Under the pieces are notes generated by a model. It saw only the letters and a program-made list of their open reading frames with translations. It made no database searches and had not been told where the DNA came from. From Micromonospora sp. FIMYZ51 (GTDB lineage: Bacteria; Actinomycetota; Actinomycetes; Mycobacteriales; Micromonosporaceae): a DNA stretch of 64,000 bases. The stretch lies in NCBI RefSeq assembly GCF_038246755.1, contig NZ_CP134706.1, positions 372,001 through 436,000 of the forward strand, in the 5' to 3' direction. Numbering within the stretch: position 1 is the stretch's first letter; every line of letters starts with the position of its first letter. Position numbers and translations under genes: made by a program. Of the stretch, positions 44,256 to 52,090 are shown piece after piece.

Positions 44256-44323
44256 CAGCCCATCCGATGGGCTGGACGACTATGGGACGTCTTGGCTATC
44301 GTCTAGTTGTCCCTAGTCGTCCC
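44256..44323. promoter_or_regulatory. Operator-like repeats between the two AICE regulators
   Basis: GGACGACTA (44274-44282) and TAGTCGTCC (44314-44322) form a perfect 9-bp inverted repeat. A third copy, TAGTTGTCC (44304-44312), lies in direct repeat beside it. A separate 8-bp palindrome, CAGCCCAT/ATGGGCTG, lies at 44256-44274. The position between divergent regulator genes suggests binding sites for the XRE-type protein, which would set the switch between quiescence and transfer. Confidence 0.6.
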
Positions 44324-44337
44324 TTGAGGAGGGTCGG

Positions 44338-45096
44338 ATGCCGAACGACCGGCTACGCGATGCCATCCTGCGCAACGGCCTGACTCCCGTCGTCGTGGCC
44401 GAGCGGATCGGAGTCGACCCGAAGACCGTGGAACGGTGGATCACGCAGGACCGGACGCCGTACCCCCGCCACCGGCACGCGATCGCGGCGATGGTGCGTG
44501 AGGATGTGCCGTACCTGTGGCCCGACGCGGTGAGTCCGGAGAAGGCGTCGAAGATCGGTCAGAGTGAGATGGTCCAGCTCTACTCCCGGCGATCCTCCGT
44601 GCCGTACGACCTATGGCGGCGACTGATCGAACGGGCCGAAACCCGGATTGATGTGCTGGCCTACGCCGGCCTTTTCCTGTTGGAGCAAGACCCGAGGCTC
44701 GTTGACGTCCTGCGTCAAAAAGGCGCCGGTGGTGTCGCAGTGACGATCCTGCTCGGGAACCCGGACAGCGCCGCAATCGAGCGGAGAAGCATCGAGGAGG
44801 GTGCGCCCGGCGTGATGGCCGCGAAGATTCGTCAGGTGCAGCAGTCGTACAAGCACCTTGACGGCGCACCCGGAGTGACGGTGCTCTACCACGAGACGAC
44901 GCTGTACAACTCGATCTACCGGTTCGACGATGAGATGCTGGTCAACACGCACGTCTACGGCTTCCCGGCCCCACACGCGCCAGTGATGCACCTCCGCCGG
45001 CTCAACGGTGGCGACCTGTTCGGCACATACGCCGACAGCTTCGACCGCGTCCTGTCCGCCTCGAAGCCGCTGCCAGTCGGTGAGGTGGCAGCCTAG
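44338..45096 (+). CDS. XRE-type regulator with DUF5919-like domain
   Basis: The 252-aa protein has an N-terminal helix-turn-helix (LTPVVVAERIGVDPKTVERWI, about 15-35). Its larger C-terminal domain recalls phospholipase-D-like or DUF5919 proteins (IDVLAYAGLFLLEQDPRL and VTILLGNPDS), but I see no clear HKD motif. It probably represses or activates the AICE operon through the adjacent repeats. GAGGAGGG stands before the ATG at 44338. Confidence 0.82.
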   Translation: MPNDRLRDAILRNGLTPVVVAERIGVDPKTVERWITQDRTPYPRHRHAIAAMVREDVPYLWPDAVSPEKASKIGQSEMVQLYSRRSSVPYDLWRRLIERAETRIDVLAYAGLFLLEQDPRLVDVLRQKGAGGVAVTILLGNPDSAAIERRSIEEGAPGVMAAKIRQVQQSYKHLDGAPGVTVLYHETTLYNSIYRFDDEMLVNTHVYGFPAPHAPVMHLRRLNGGDLFGTYADSFDRVLSASKPLPVGEVAA

Positions 45097-45100
45097 AGCC

Positions 45101-45571
45101 ATGGCGAGAACCGAGCACTACCACGACCCGAACGCGCCGAAGGCCAACAGCATCGTCGTGGCCGTCTCCGTCTTCGTCCGCGACGAGCAAGGCCGGGTGC
45201 TGCTCATCCAACGCACCGACAACGGCCTGTGGTCACTGCCTGGCGGCGGCCAGGAGATCGGCGAATCGGTCGCCGAGACAGCGGCCCGAGAGACCCGCGA
45301 AGAGACCGGCATCAGCGTCGAGGTGACCGGCCTAGTGGGCGTCTACTCCGACCCAGGCCACGTCGTTGCCTACTCAGACGGCGAGGTACGACAGCAGTTC
45401 TCGCTCTGCTTCCGAGCCGTCCCCGTCGGCGGCACCCCGACCCCGAGTGACGAGTCAAGCGACGTTCGATGGGTGGCCCGCGACGAGCTGGATGCGCTCG
45501 ACATCCACCCGTCGACCCTGCTCCGCATCAGCCACGGCTACGAGGACCGCGCCGAGCCCTACATAGGCTGA
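45101..45571 (+). CDS. NUDIX hydrolase
   Basis: The 156-aa enzyme has a complete NUDIX box, GGGQEIGESVAETAARETREETGISV in two parts (G-x5-E-x7-RE-x2-EE-x-G), so it should hydrolyse a nucleoside-diphosphate derivative. NUDIX genes beside the regulator are a recurrent AICE feature. Start ATG 45101 lies 4 nt after the regulator stop; the frame upstream is its shadow. The 3' end overlaps the converging HD gene by 13 bp. Confidence 0.9.
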   Translation: MARTEHYHDPNAPKANSIVVAVSVFVRDEQGRVLLIQRTDNGLWSLPGGGQEIGESVAETAARETREETGISVEVTGLVGVYSDPGHVVAYSDGEVRQQFSLCFRAVPVGGTPTPSDESSDVRWVARDELDALDIHPSTLLRISHGYEDRAEPYIG

Positions 45572-46125
45572 GAGACGCTGCCAACAAGCCGTTGTTGAGT
45601 CCGCTGCACAGCGGCGACCATCTCCGGTTCCGCCCGGCCGATGAACCGGGTAACCAGGTGCTCCGGCCCGTACCGCGACCGAATCTCGGCCAGCCGCTCC
45701 AACACCTCGAAGTCCTGCCCGTCCGGCCCGGTCGTCATGTCTGAGAAGCAGAGCGCGTCTGTTACCGCGGTTTCCTCCCGAGGGAACTCGGCGGCCAGGA
45801 TCTCACCGAGTCCACGCTCCTCCGCTTCCAGCCAGGCGCAGGAGTGGTGAGCCACCAGGGCAGCAATCCGCTCGTTGAACCGCTCCCGCCGCAGCCAGCG
45901 GCCCCCGTCGAGCGAGTGAAAGCCGGTGTCGACCAGATCCGGGCTGTAACCCACGTCATGCAGCCACGCCGAGGCCACGAGCACCGCACGATCCTCGACC
46001 GGTACGGCAGTGCTGACCCGGTCCGCCTTGGCGGCCACCGCTTGGACGTGACTCCACCGACGAGGTAGCGGAATCTCCAGCAGATGCCGCGCAACTTCCC
46101 GAGCGGTGTCGACGAGGTCGGCCAT
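45559..46125 (-). CDS. HD-domain hydrolase
   Basis: The 188-aa protein carries an HD metal-dependent phosphohydrolase core: H in RRWSHVQAVA, HD in SAWLHDVGYSPDL, later H in LVAHHSCAWLEA and D in CFSDMTTGPDG. The substrate is probably a nucleotide. HD proteins often accompany NUDIX genes on AICEs. Start ATG 46125 (MADLVDTAREV). Confidence 0.87.
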   Translation of the reverse strand: MADLVDTAREVARHLLEIPLPRRWSHVQAVAAKADRVSTAVPVEDRAVLVASAWLHDVGYSPDLVDTGFHSLDGGRWLRRERFNERIAALVAHHSCAWLEAEERGLGEILAAEFPREETAVTDALCFSDMTTGPDGQDFEVLERLAEIRSRYGPEHLVTRFIGRAEPEMVAAVQRTQQRLVGSVSQPM

Positions 46126-46760
46126 GCCGCCAGGGTACGGAGCGCGCGAGGTCCGCACCATCCTGTGTCCGCTGGGCGACGGCACGAGGCCAGCCGGCTA
46201 CCGGCTACCGGCGATGTGGTTCAAACTTTCTGTACGTCTTCAAGGCGGCCCTGAACGGGCCGCACGCGCCGCCGCCTGGGCGCGCGCCGGCCGCTGCCGC
46301 TGTCGCTCTGCGGCCGTCACGCCTGATGCCCGGCGGCTGGCGCGGAGAGCGGGAATCCCGGAGGGCCGCCGCAGAAACGACAGACCGTTGACCGGTGAGG
46401 TGGTGGGCCGGCAGCCGGCCGGGCCGCGCGGCCACGAGCCCGCGCGGCGCAGGCGAGCGACGCCGGCTGCGTTGGCGAACCTGGCGGCGGATACGGGTCG
46501 CGGCTACTGCGCCTCCGGCGGGGGCGCTCCGGCTCCAGGATGGCCGGGGCTTTGTCCGCGTCTTGCGGTCCGTGGGTGGTTGCGCGGCCATCCCGCCCGC
46601 CATCGACCCGGGCAAGCCGAGCAGACCACCGCCCGGCCCGCCAGCGTCCGAACGTGCGTCAAGGCCCGCTTGACGTGGCGGGCCGGGCGGAGGCCCGCTC
46701 CCACGGTGGGCGGGTCGACGGCGAACGGGATGGCTAAACCCGGTCAGCTGTCGCTCTGCC
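46126..46760. other. 635-bp region without a convincing gene
   Basis: No frame here has a credible start, binding site or family. The segment near 46214-46245 (GTTCAAACTTTCTGTACG, then TCTTCAAGGC) stands out by its low GC. On the minus strand it reads ALKTYRKFEPH, a tail I remember from many predicted but probably spurious actinomycete ORFs. Inverted GGCCCGC / GCGGGCC segments occur near 46660-46700. It may hold a conserved non-coding function such as a transfer or replication locus. Confidence 0.45.
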
Positions 46761-47741
46761 TTATCGAACGGCTTGCCCTATTGCGTTGAGTCTCTCGTCT
46801 ACGGCTTCGGTCGCCCACCTGCCTGCCCTTTTCACGGACCGAGACCACTCTGCCGCCGCATCTGTCAACGCCTTTATTCCGGCGTACTGGGCGATTTGTG
46901 TTTCATAAAGCAGTAGCCCACTCTTGGTGACATAGAGGAGGCCTTCGTGGAAGCGATGAACTTCGGCATCCGTAGCGTCGGATCCGTATTCGTCCACAGA
47001 TTCGTAGTTAGTGCGGCGTCGCATCTCGTATAGGAAGTCGATTAAGGTCGTCCGGCGCAAGCCGCTGAGTATCTCCGCTCGGCCCGCTGGAGATAGATTT
47101 TGATAGCGGCTACCGTCTTTTTTGCGACTTCGCTTGAGCCATTCATCCCGCGCAGCTTCGAGCTTCCATTTACGTGTCATTCTTAACCCTGCAGCGACGT
47201 ACTCTGCCGCCTCGTGACCGGACTCCAGCAGGTTGAACCCTGTGACCGTGCACACGGCAGGTTCAAGTGAGCACGTGCTAGCAGCCTTCGGGTCGCCGCT
47301 CAGAGTCAAACGCCAAGGCCCAGCGGCTCGGCGAGCCCGCTGAGATTCGAAGTCTCTTTGCACGGCGGCGTGCGTGTCGACAGGAGCGCCTGCGACGAGA
47401 GTCATGGCCCTCGCGGCATTGAAGACGGCATAGTAAGCCTGTACGGGAAGGGTCTGCGCTGCGACACGCCGCAACACAGGGTCATCTAAGGCGTCGCCTG
47501 CTCGTGCCGCCAATTCTGTCTGCCACGCGATACGAAGTCGAGTCATTACCCTCGATGTAAGTTCTCGGCCTCCACGAACAGGTGTGGCCGCAACCCGACG
47601 GGCCTCGCTCTCCAGTAGCGTGAATCCTGGTTCGCGGCAACTGTTCGCGTACTGTTCGACGCCTGCAAGGACATTTGCCACAGCGATGAACCTCGCCGTG
47701 CTTTCGGTTAGTGGCTCGGATACGGGAAAGAATATCGGCAT
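46761..47741 (-). CDS. HEPN-like domain protein, AICE cargo
   Basis: The 326-aa protein has the signature of a HEPN helical domain: AYYAVFNAARAMTLV in the middle and LYEMRRRTNYESVDEYG near the C-terminus. HEPN proteins are often RNases or partners in defence and toxin systems, but the canonical R-x4-6-H motif is not evident. Start ATG 47741 was chosen at the beginning of recognisable sequence (MPIFFPVSEP). GC is visibly lower than in the neighbours. It lies downstream of the restriction enzyme on the same strand. Confidence 0.6.
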   Translation of the reverse strand: MPIFFPVSEPLTESTARFIAVANVLAGVEQYANSCREPGFTLLESEARRVAATPVRGGRELTSRVMTRLRIAWQTELAARAGDALDDPVLRRVAAQTLPVQAYYAVFNAARAMTLVAGAPVDTHAAVQRDFESQRARRAAGPWRLTLSGDPKAASTCSLEPAVCTVTGFNLLESGHEAAEYVAAGLRMTRKWKLEAARDEWLKRSRKKDGSRYQNLSPAGRAEILSGLRRTTLIDFLYEMRRRTNYESVDEYGSDATDAEVHRFHEGLLYVTKSGLLLYETQIAQYAGIKALTDAAAEWSRSVKRAGRWATEAVDERLNAIGQAVR

Positions 47742-47897
47742 GATGCCCCTTGAGCATCGCAGCAGCAGCGAAAGCGGGAGAATCGCGGACCTAGAGCTAC
47801 GGCAGCAGTGAGATGTCGCCAGGTTGGGGCATGCCGATTTTGCAGCGCCTCGATGCTCTACGCGGCTTGGTGCTCCCGAGCGCCGGCCCACCACACA

Positions 47898-48845
47898 TCA
47901 GTCATTATCCGACGATCCTGTCCTCGTCCGGGGGATCTTAGGTGTAAGAACATAGCCGGTAGCTGCCAGTCGTTTAAGAGCACGGACGTGTCTCGCCTTG
48001 TCCTCCGCCCTCCAGTTGTCCGGCGTCTGCATGTTGCGGCGGGCAAGGAACTCCCAATCCACAATGAGGTTCTCGCTTCGGTCGGCGATGTAGTCTCCGA
48101 CGAGCAACTGGAGAGCTTGCAGGTGTTGGCTCGCGTCGTTCTTGATCATTTGACCAGCTACCGCAGCCATCGCCAACGCCAGGTCTACCGCCTGGACCTC
48201 GTCCAAGCCGAAGACTTCACCCCAGAATTCCGCAGACGACGGCCGATTCACGCCGTCTTCGTAGGTGCTAGACGTCTTGCCCGCCACTACGGCCCAGTTA
48301 GCGTGCACCGCCCCGGTGCTTCGTCCCTGGCGCAGCAGCTTCTCAGCTTGCCGTGAGTTCCGCTTGAGGGCCTTTACGATGTCGCTGTTTCGTGTGACTA
48401 GCCCGCTCTTGAGGACGTACAGGTGGTGGTCCCCGGTAAGAGGGTCGAACCTCTGGAGGTCGATGCCCTCCGCAGCCGACTTCTGGGCATCGGGACTTCC
48501 GTCGCTGGCCAACGCCTCCAGTGCCCAACCTCCAGCAGTGACGAAGTTGCGGCTGTCGTAGTCCTCCACCAGCCGTCGCGCGGCATCGGGCGCGGCCAGC
48601 CCGTCCAGTTGGATCCTCCGGATGAACGGGTTAATCCGTTTGATGATGAGGTTCCTGTAGTCGGGCACCGACTCACGGATGACGCGGGTGTACCAGTAGT
48701 GGAACGCCTCTGCGAACCCTCTTACTCCAGCGACAAGGTGAGCGTCATCGGGACCGGTGCCCGTAGGAACGCCGGCAAGCTCTCGTACAGCAGCGACAAT
48801 TTCAGCCGACTCAGGCGGTATCGTCGACCTTTGCTCTTGCGTCAA
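47898..48845 (-). CDS. PmeII-like type II restriction endonuclease
   Basis: The 315-aa protein has a PD-(D/E)xK-type core: E110 in TAGGWALEAL, D129 in AEGIDLQRF and K146 in LYVLKSG, followed by a helix as in PmeII-family enzymes. It directly follows a cytosine-5 methyltransferase, the usual R-M layout. No ATG or GTG exists near the start. TTG 48845, inside the methyltransferase end, has GGAG 7 nt upstream and is my choice, giving a 35-nt overlap. The recognition site cannot be read. Confidence 0.75.
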   Translation of the reverse strand: MTQEQRSTIPPESAEIVAAVRELAGVPTGTGPDDAHLVAGVRGFAEAFHYWYTRVIRESVPDYRNLIIKRINPFIRRIQLDGLAAPDAARRLVEDYDSRNFVTAGGWALEALASDGSPDAQKSAAEGIDLQRFDPLTGDHHLYVLKSGLVTRNSDIVKALKRNSRQAEKLLRQGRSTGAVHANWAVVAGKTSSTYEDGVNRPSSAEFWGEVFGLDEVQAVDLALAMAAVAGQMIKNDASQHLQALQLLVGDYIADRSENLIVDWEFLARRNMQTPDNWRAEDKARHVRALKRLAATGYVLTPKIPRTRTGSSDND

Positions 48846-50106
48846 CAGGCGTCTCCACGTCGTACGCGGCCCACACGTGGTCCGGGCGAATCGGAACGTG
48901 AAGATGGTAGCCGTTGGCCAGCGTCCAGCCATGCGTGCCAGGTCTGCGGTTGGCCGAACTTTGGCGCCAAGCCGGAACCGGTGGTTCATCCTCCCGCTCC
49001 CCGGAAGCGAACCGAAGGAGCTGCGCCCCAAGTGCTTTGCCGAGCAGCGGTGGTACGGCGTTGCCAACCTGCTGGTACTGACTGCGGAAGCCACCGACGA
49101 ACTCGGTACCTGCCGGGAAGCTTTGAGCGGCGGCGCATTCGTTGACTGACAGGCACCGAAGCTCGTCGGGATGGATCAGGGCGGTGCTTGAGTGGTCTGG
49201 CATCCCGAGGATTGTTGGCGCAGGTGAATCCCACGACAGCCGCCGCCACCACCCGCTCTTGCCGCCGGTGGCGTGGTACGCGCGTCCCATCGTCTCGCGC
49301 TGGAGAGCATCAGGGAGACTTCGCCAGTTGCCTCCTGGGGGGATGTGACGGTAGACGGCCTTCTTCCGCTCGCTGATTGGCATGACGGGCCCGAGATCAT
49401 CGATCCCTTGGAGCGCCTCCCGGAGAGACTTGAACGGCTGTTCCGGGGTGCCGAAGGTCGGCCGGGGCAGCCAGCACGGGACGGTGCCCTTGGCTGCGAT
49501 TAGGACGCACCGTTGGCGCATCTGCGGAACGCCGTAGTCAGCTGCCTCGGCGACTCCCCAGCTCAGGGCATAGCCGCGAAGTCGAAGTTGGTCGAGCAGC
49601 CACTTGAGGAAGGAGCCCTTCCGCTCCTCCAGTGGCGCGTCCATCGGCCACCGCGGCCCCCGCTCAACCAAAGGGCGGTGCTGGAGTGCCGCTGACAGCA
49701 TGCCGTCAACGTTCTCGATCAAGAGGAACTGCGGATCGAAGGCATCAACCCAAGTGAGGTAGGCGGGGAAAAGAGTGGTTGCTCGCGCGTCGGACAGTCC
49801 CTGCCGACGGCCGGACGTGGTGAAGGGCTGGCATGGGGGACCGCCTGCTAGGAGAGGAAGCTCTCCCAGCTTGAAGCCGAGATCGTTACGGAGCTGGACG
49901 GGGTCGATGTCTTCGAGTCGGCGATCAAGAACCAATGTCGGCAGCTCACGGTTCTTTGCCTGCCTCTGGAGGGTGCCCACGCAGTCAGCGTCCATCTCGA
50001 CCTGGGCGACGATGTTCCAGCCTGCCCACTCAAGCCCAAGATCGAGCCCGCCCGCTCCTGAGAACAGAGAGACCACGTCGCGACCTGGTTGCGGTCCCCG
50101 GCTCAT
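48811..50106 (-). CDS. DNA (cytosine-5) methyltransferase
   Basis: The 431-aa enzyme contains all main C5-MTase motifs: I VVSLFSGAGGLDLG, IV GGPPCQPF (catalytic C92), VI IENVDGM, VIII QMRQRCVLIA and X QVGNAVPP, with the target-recognition region between VIII and X. It protects the host from the downstream restriction enzyme. I start it at ATG 50106 (MSRGPQPGRD), 10 residues before motif I. GTG 50148 and TTG 50196 are in-frame alternatives, the last lying in a palindrome. Confidence 0.92.
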   Translation of the reverse strand: MSRGPQPGRDVVSLFSGAGGLDLGLEWAGWNIVAQVEMDADCVGTLQRQAKNRELPTLVLDRRLEDIDPVQLRNDLGFKLGELPLLAGGPPCQPFTTSGRRQGLSDARATTLFPAYLTWVDAFDPQFLLIENVDGMLSAALQHRPLVERGPRWPMDAPLEERKGSFLKWLLDQLRLRGYALSWGVAEAADYGVPQMRQRCVLIAAKGTVPCWLPRPTFGTPEQPFKSLREALQGIDDLGPVMPISERKKAVYRHIPPGGNWRSLPDALQRETMGRAYHATGGKSGWWRRLSWDSPAPTILGMPDHSSTALIHPDELRCLSVNECAAAQSFPAGTEFVGGFRSQYQQVGNAVPPLLGKALGAQLLRFASGEREDEPPVPAWRQSSANRRPGTHGWTLANGYHLHVPIRPDHVWAAYDVETPVDARAKVDDTA

Positions 50107-50184
50107 GAACTCGGTCCCTTCGTCTGGCTGGCGCAGGGTGGTGGACACAAGGTCTGCGCAAGTCCCATCCTTGCGAGGGATGTG

Positions 50185-50199
50185 ACCTTGATACAAGGT
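50185..50199. promoter_or_regulatory. Palindrome upstream of the methyltransferase
   Basis: ACCTTG-ATA-CAAGGT is a perfect 6-bp palindrome with a 3-bp centre, about 80 bp before the chosen methyltransferase start. The surrounding AT content is locally raised. It could be an autoregulatory site or a promoter-overlapping operator. Confidence 0.5.
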
Positions 50200-50234
50200 A
50201 TCTGGTGAGCCAGGTCGCTATGAAGGAGGCGCGC

Positions 50235-50405
50235 ATGCCTCGATCGACCAACGGATCCAGCAAGGTGTGGATCCTCATCAGGCAGCGAGGCAGCAAAGAG
50301 GCAGCAGGAACATCGACGCGGGCCGACCCCGAACGAGAACCGACGATGCCCGGCACCTGCTCGTCGACGCGGGCCGCTACCAGATGGCAGCGGCCGACAG
50401 CTTGA
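50235..50405 (+). CDS. Possible 56-residue basic protein at the element end
   Basis: ATG 50235 follows GGAGG at 5 nt spacing and opens a frame of 56 residues (MPRSTNGSSKVWILIRQRG start), rich in Arg, Ser and Thr. The frame overlaps the right arm-type repeats. No family is recognised, and it may be accidental. Confidence 0.3.
   Translation: MPRSTNGSSKVWILIRQRGSKEAAGTSTRADPEREPTMPGTCSSTRAATRWQRPTA
50280..50305. repeat. Right arm-type repeats near attR
   Basis: AGGCAGC occurs three times (50280-50286, 50288-50294, 50299-50305), about 110-130 bp inside the right core. The same heptamer is repeated inside the left end. Their spacing fits integrase arm-binding sites. Confidence 0.55.
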
Positions 50406-50412
50406 GACCGCA

Positions 50413-50437
50413 TCCCCCCGACGGGGGTCGTCCCTTT
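50413..50437. repeat. attR core (25-bp direct repeat)
   Basis: It is identical to 35825-35849. Upstream sequence differs from the 6C RNA, so only the 3' arm is present and no second 6C gene is formed. Downstream, CCCATGGAAACGCTCCGACG and further bases recur at 52116-52146. Confidence 0.85.
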
Positions 50438-50659
50438 CCCATGGAAACGCTCCGACGCAAGTCACCGGTTGTCTCCTCCGGATTGGCCAGGCCGGGCGAA
50501 GCGCTGAAAGTCAGCGAACGTCAGCCGGACCCGATCTTTCGTTGCTCAGGTTCCGTCCAACGTCCCGCGTTGGCCCTGCGGTCCGGTTTGCGCACGATGC
50601 TGGCTGACGGCCAGGACCAGTCAGCGCAGTTCGGCCGCGTCGGGCCGGGGTCGGTGGAG

Positions 50660-51064
50660 CTACGAGACGTCGAACAGGCGTAGGCCGTCGTACTCGGCGA
50701 AGTCGGCGTAGTCCTTGCCGTTGAAGGTCGCCAGCGGCAGCCGGTCGACCAGGCAGCAGGCCGCGATCCAGGAGTCGTTCGTCGGGCGGGGACGCCCCCG
50801 ATGCTGCGCCCGCGCCTGGAGTTGGCCCCAGGTGGTCGCCACCGCCTCGTCGAAGGGCAGCAGCACCACACCAGACCGCCACTGCGCGAGGTCAGCCAGC
50901 TTGCGTGGCCCCCAGCTCCGCAGCACGGTCCACTTGGTCAGCTCGCCGAGCGTGACGAATGTGATGCACAGTGTCTTACCCGCCAGCCGGGCACGAAGCC
51001 GGTCATGCAGGCGACCCCGCAGGATCGCCGACGCCACGTCGGTGTCCAGGACGACCAGGCTCAC
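50660..51064 (-). CDS. VapC-like PIN-domain toxin
   Basis: The 134-aa protein shows the PIN acidic residues: D in VLDTDVAS, E in LGELTKW and the pair around NDSWIAACC, with a final D region in FNGKDYADF. Such proteins are metal-dependent RNases that cut tRNA or mRNA. The GTG start at 51064 overlaps the stop of the antitoxin gene by 4 nt, the usual TA order. Confidence 0.85.
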   Translation of the reverse strand: MSLVVLDTDVASAILRGRLHDRLRARLAGKTLCITFVTLGELTKWTVLRSWGPRKLADLAQWRSGVVLLPFDEAVATTWGQLQARAQHRGRPRPTNDSWIAACCLVDRLPLATFNGKDYADFAEYDGLRLFDVS

Positions 51065-51258
51065 GCGGCGCTGGCCCGCCGAGAGGCGTACAGGTCGGCG
51101 AGGAAGTCGTCCAACTCTTCGTCCGACTCGAACAGGTCCGGCCGGGCCAGGTCGTCGACGGAGGCGACCGGCCGCACACCCTGACGACGGGCCAACTCCT
51201 CCACCGGCACATGCTCAGCGGTCGGCCACTCGGGCATCCGCTCCGCATTGCTCGACAT
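51061..51258 (-). CDS. Antitoxin partner of the PIN toxin
   Basis: The 65-aa acidic protein has a toxin-binding-type tail (DDLARPDLFESDEELDDFLADLY) and lies directly before the PIN gene with overlapping stop and start. No clear ribbon-helix-helix or AbrB fold is seen. ATG 51258 or GTG 51261 may be the start; GGAGG lies 9 or 6 nt upstream. Its identity follows mainly from the paired layout. Confidence 0.75.
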   Translation of the reverse strand: MSSNAERMPEWPTAEHVPVEELARRQGVRPVASVDDLARPDLFESDEELDDFLADLYASRRASAA

Positions 51259-51480
51259 CACGACTCACCTCCTCCACCACACACCGCTACTCATTGTCGC
51301 ACGGTCAGCACCGACACCACCCGCACTCAGACGCGCGGAGAGCCGACGGCACGGCAAGCCGCCCCCGGCCCGAGAGGCCGGAGGCGGTAAGCCATACGCC
51401 ACCGGACAGCCGCGCCGCCGTGCCAGCCACGTGCCAGTAGCCGGTGTCCAGGCGGTCAACAGGATCACACCGCCGCTGAC

Positions 51481-51933
51481 CAGGCGATCCGGCGCCGACG
51501 TTACTCGGTCGCCCAGCTCCCGACCCTTGACACGCCCTGGCAGGACACCTCGTCAGGCAGGTACTTCGGCTGGCGGTGCCGGCAGGCGAACCTCGACGGG
51601 GAGTTCGCATTTGCCGTCGAGTACATCGTGTGCCCGCACTGCCGAACAGCCTGGGTCGATAAGCCATACACCGTCGAGGAGTACCAGCGTCAGGGCCTTG
51701 CTTCGGTGGCCCTGTGGGCGCTCCGTGAGGAGATTCCAGGACTGCACTGGTACACCGGTAGCGGGCACCTGGGCGATGCCAAGGCGTTTTGGGACGCCGT
51801 TGGACGCAGCGTTCCTGGTGGCTACCGACAACGCGAGCCGTGCGAGCACATAGGCAGGCATGGGGGATTGAAGCCGGACTGGCTACTTCGGCGAGAGCGG
51901 CGCCGGGCGGCCATCAGGTCGCGTCACGCTTGA
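51481..51933 (+). pseudogene. N-terminally broken GNAT-like acetyltransferase
   Basis: A frame open from 51391 to 51933 encodes family-like sequence (FGWRCRQANLDGEFAFAVEYIVCPHC, in parts, then GLASVALWALREEIPGLHWYTG and AKAFWDAVG), which resembles a GNAT end. It has no ATG, GTG or TTG before GTG 51628, which lies inside the conserved part. It is probably a decayed gene. The start coordinate is approximate. Confidence 0.5.
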
Positions 51934-52090
51934 TCGCTGGCGGGTCGACGAGTCGGCGAAGGGCAGGAGTCAGCGGATCGTCAGCGAACGCCGCACCGCG
52001 TACCCCGACTCGACCATGCTCGACGGCATGACCGATGCGGCTGACCACGCGGCACGGCATTCGATCACACTCGCTGCTACGGCAGGCCAC

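Larger units (their letters stand above)
35825..50437. mobile_element. Actinomycete integrative and conjugative element (AICE) in the 6C RNA gene
   Basis: The element is 14.6 kb, bounded by a perfect 25-bp direct repeat. At the left end lie tyrosine integrase, excisionase and a RepSA-type replication initiator. An operon of small coupled genes, an FtsK-like transfer ATPase with a membrane partner, regulators, NUDIX and HD hydrolases, and a restriction-modification cargo follow. This gene content matches the pSAM2/SLP1 class, which replicates by rolling circle and transfers double-stranded DNA through an FtsK-like pump. All core functions look intact, so the element may be active. Confidence 0.88.

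Noticed and set aside
46205..46615. A 136-aa minus-strand frame ending ALKTYRKFEPHRR
   Set aside because: Although the tail recurs in my memory of annotated proteins, the rest is low-complexity Arg/Pro/Ala sequence without a binding site; I treat the DNA as a possible non-coding element instead.
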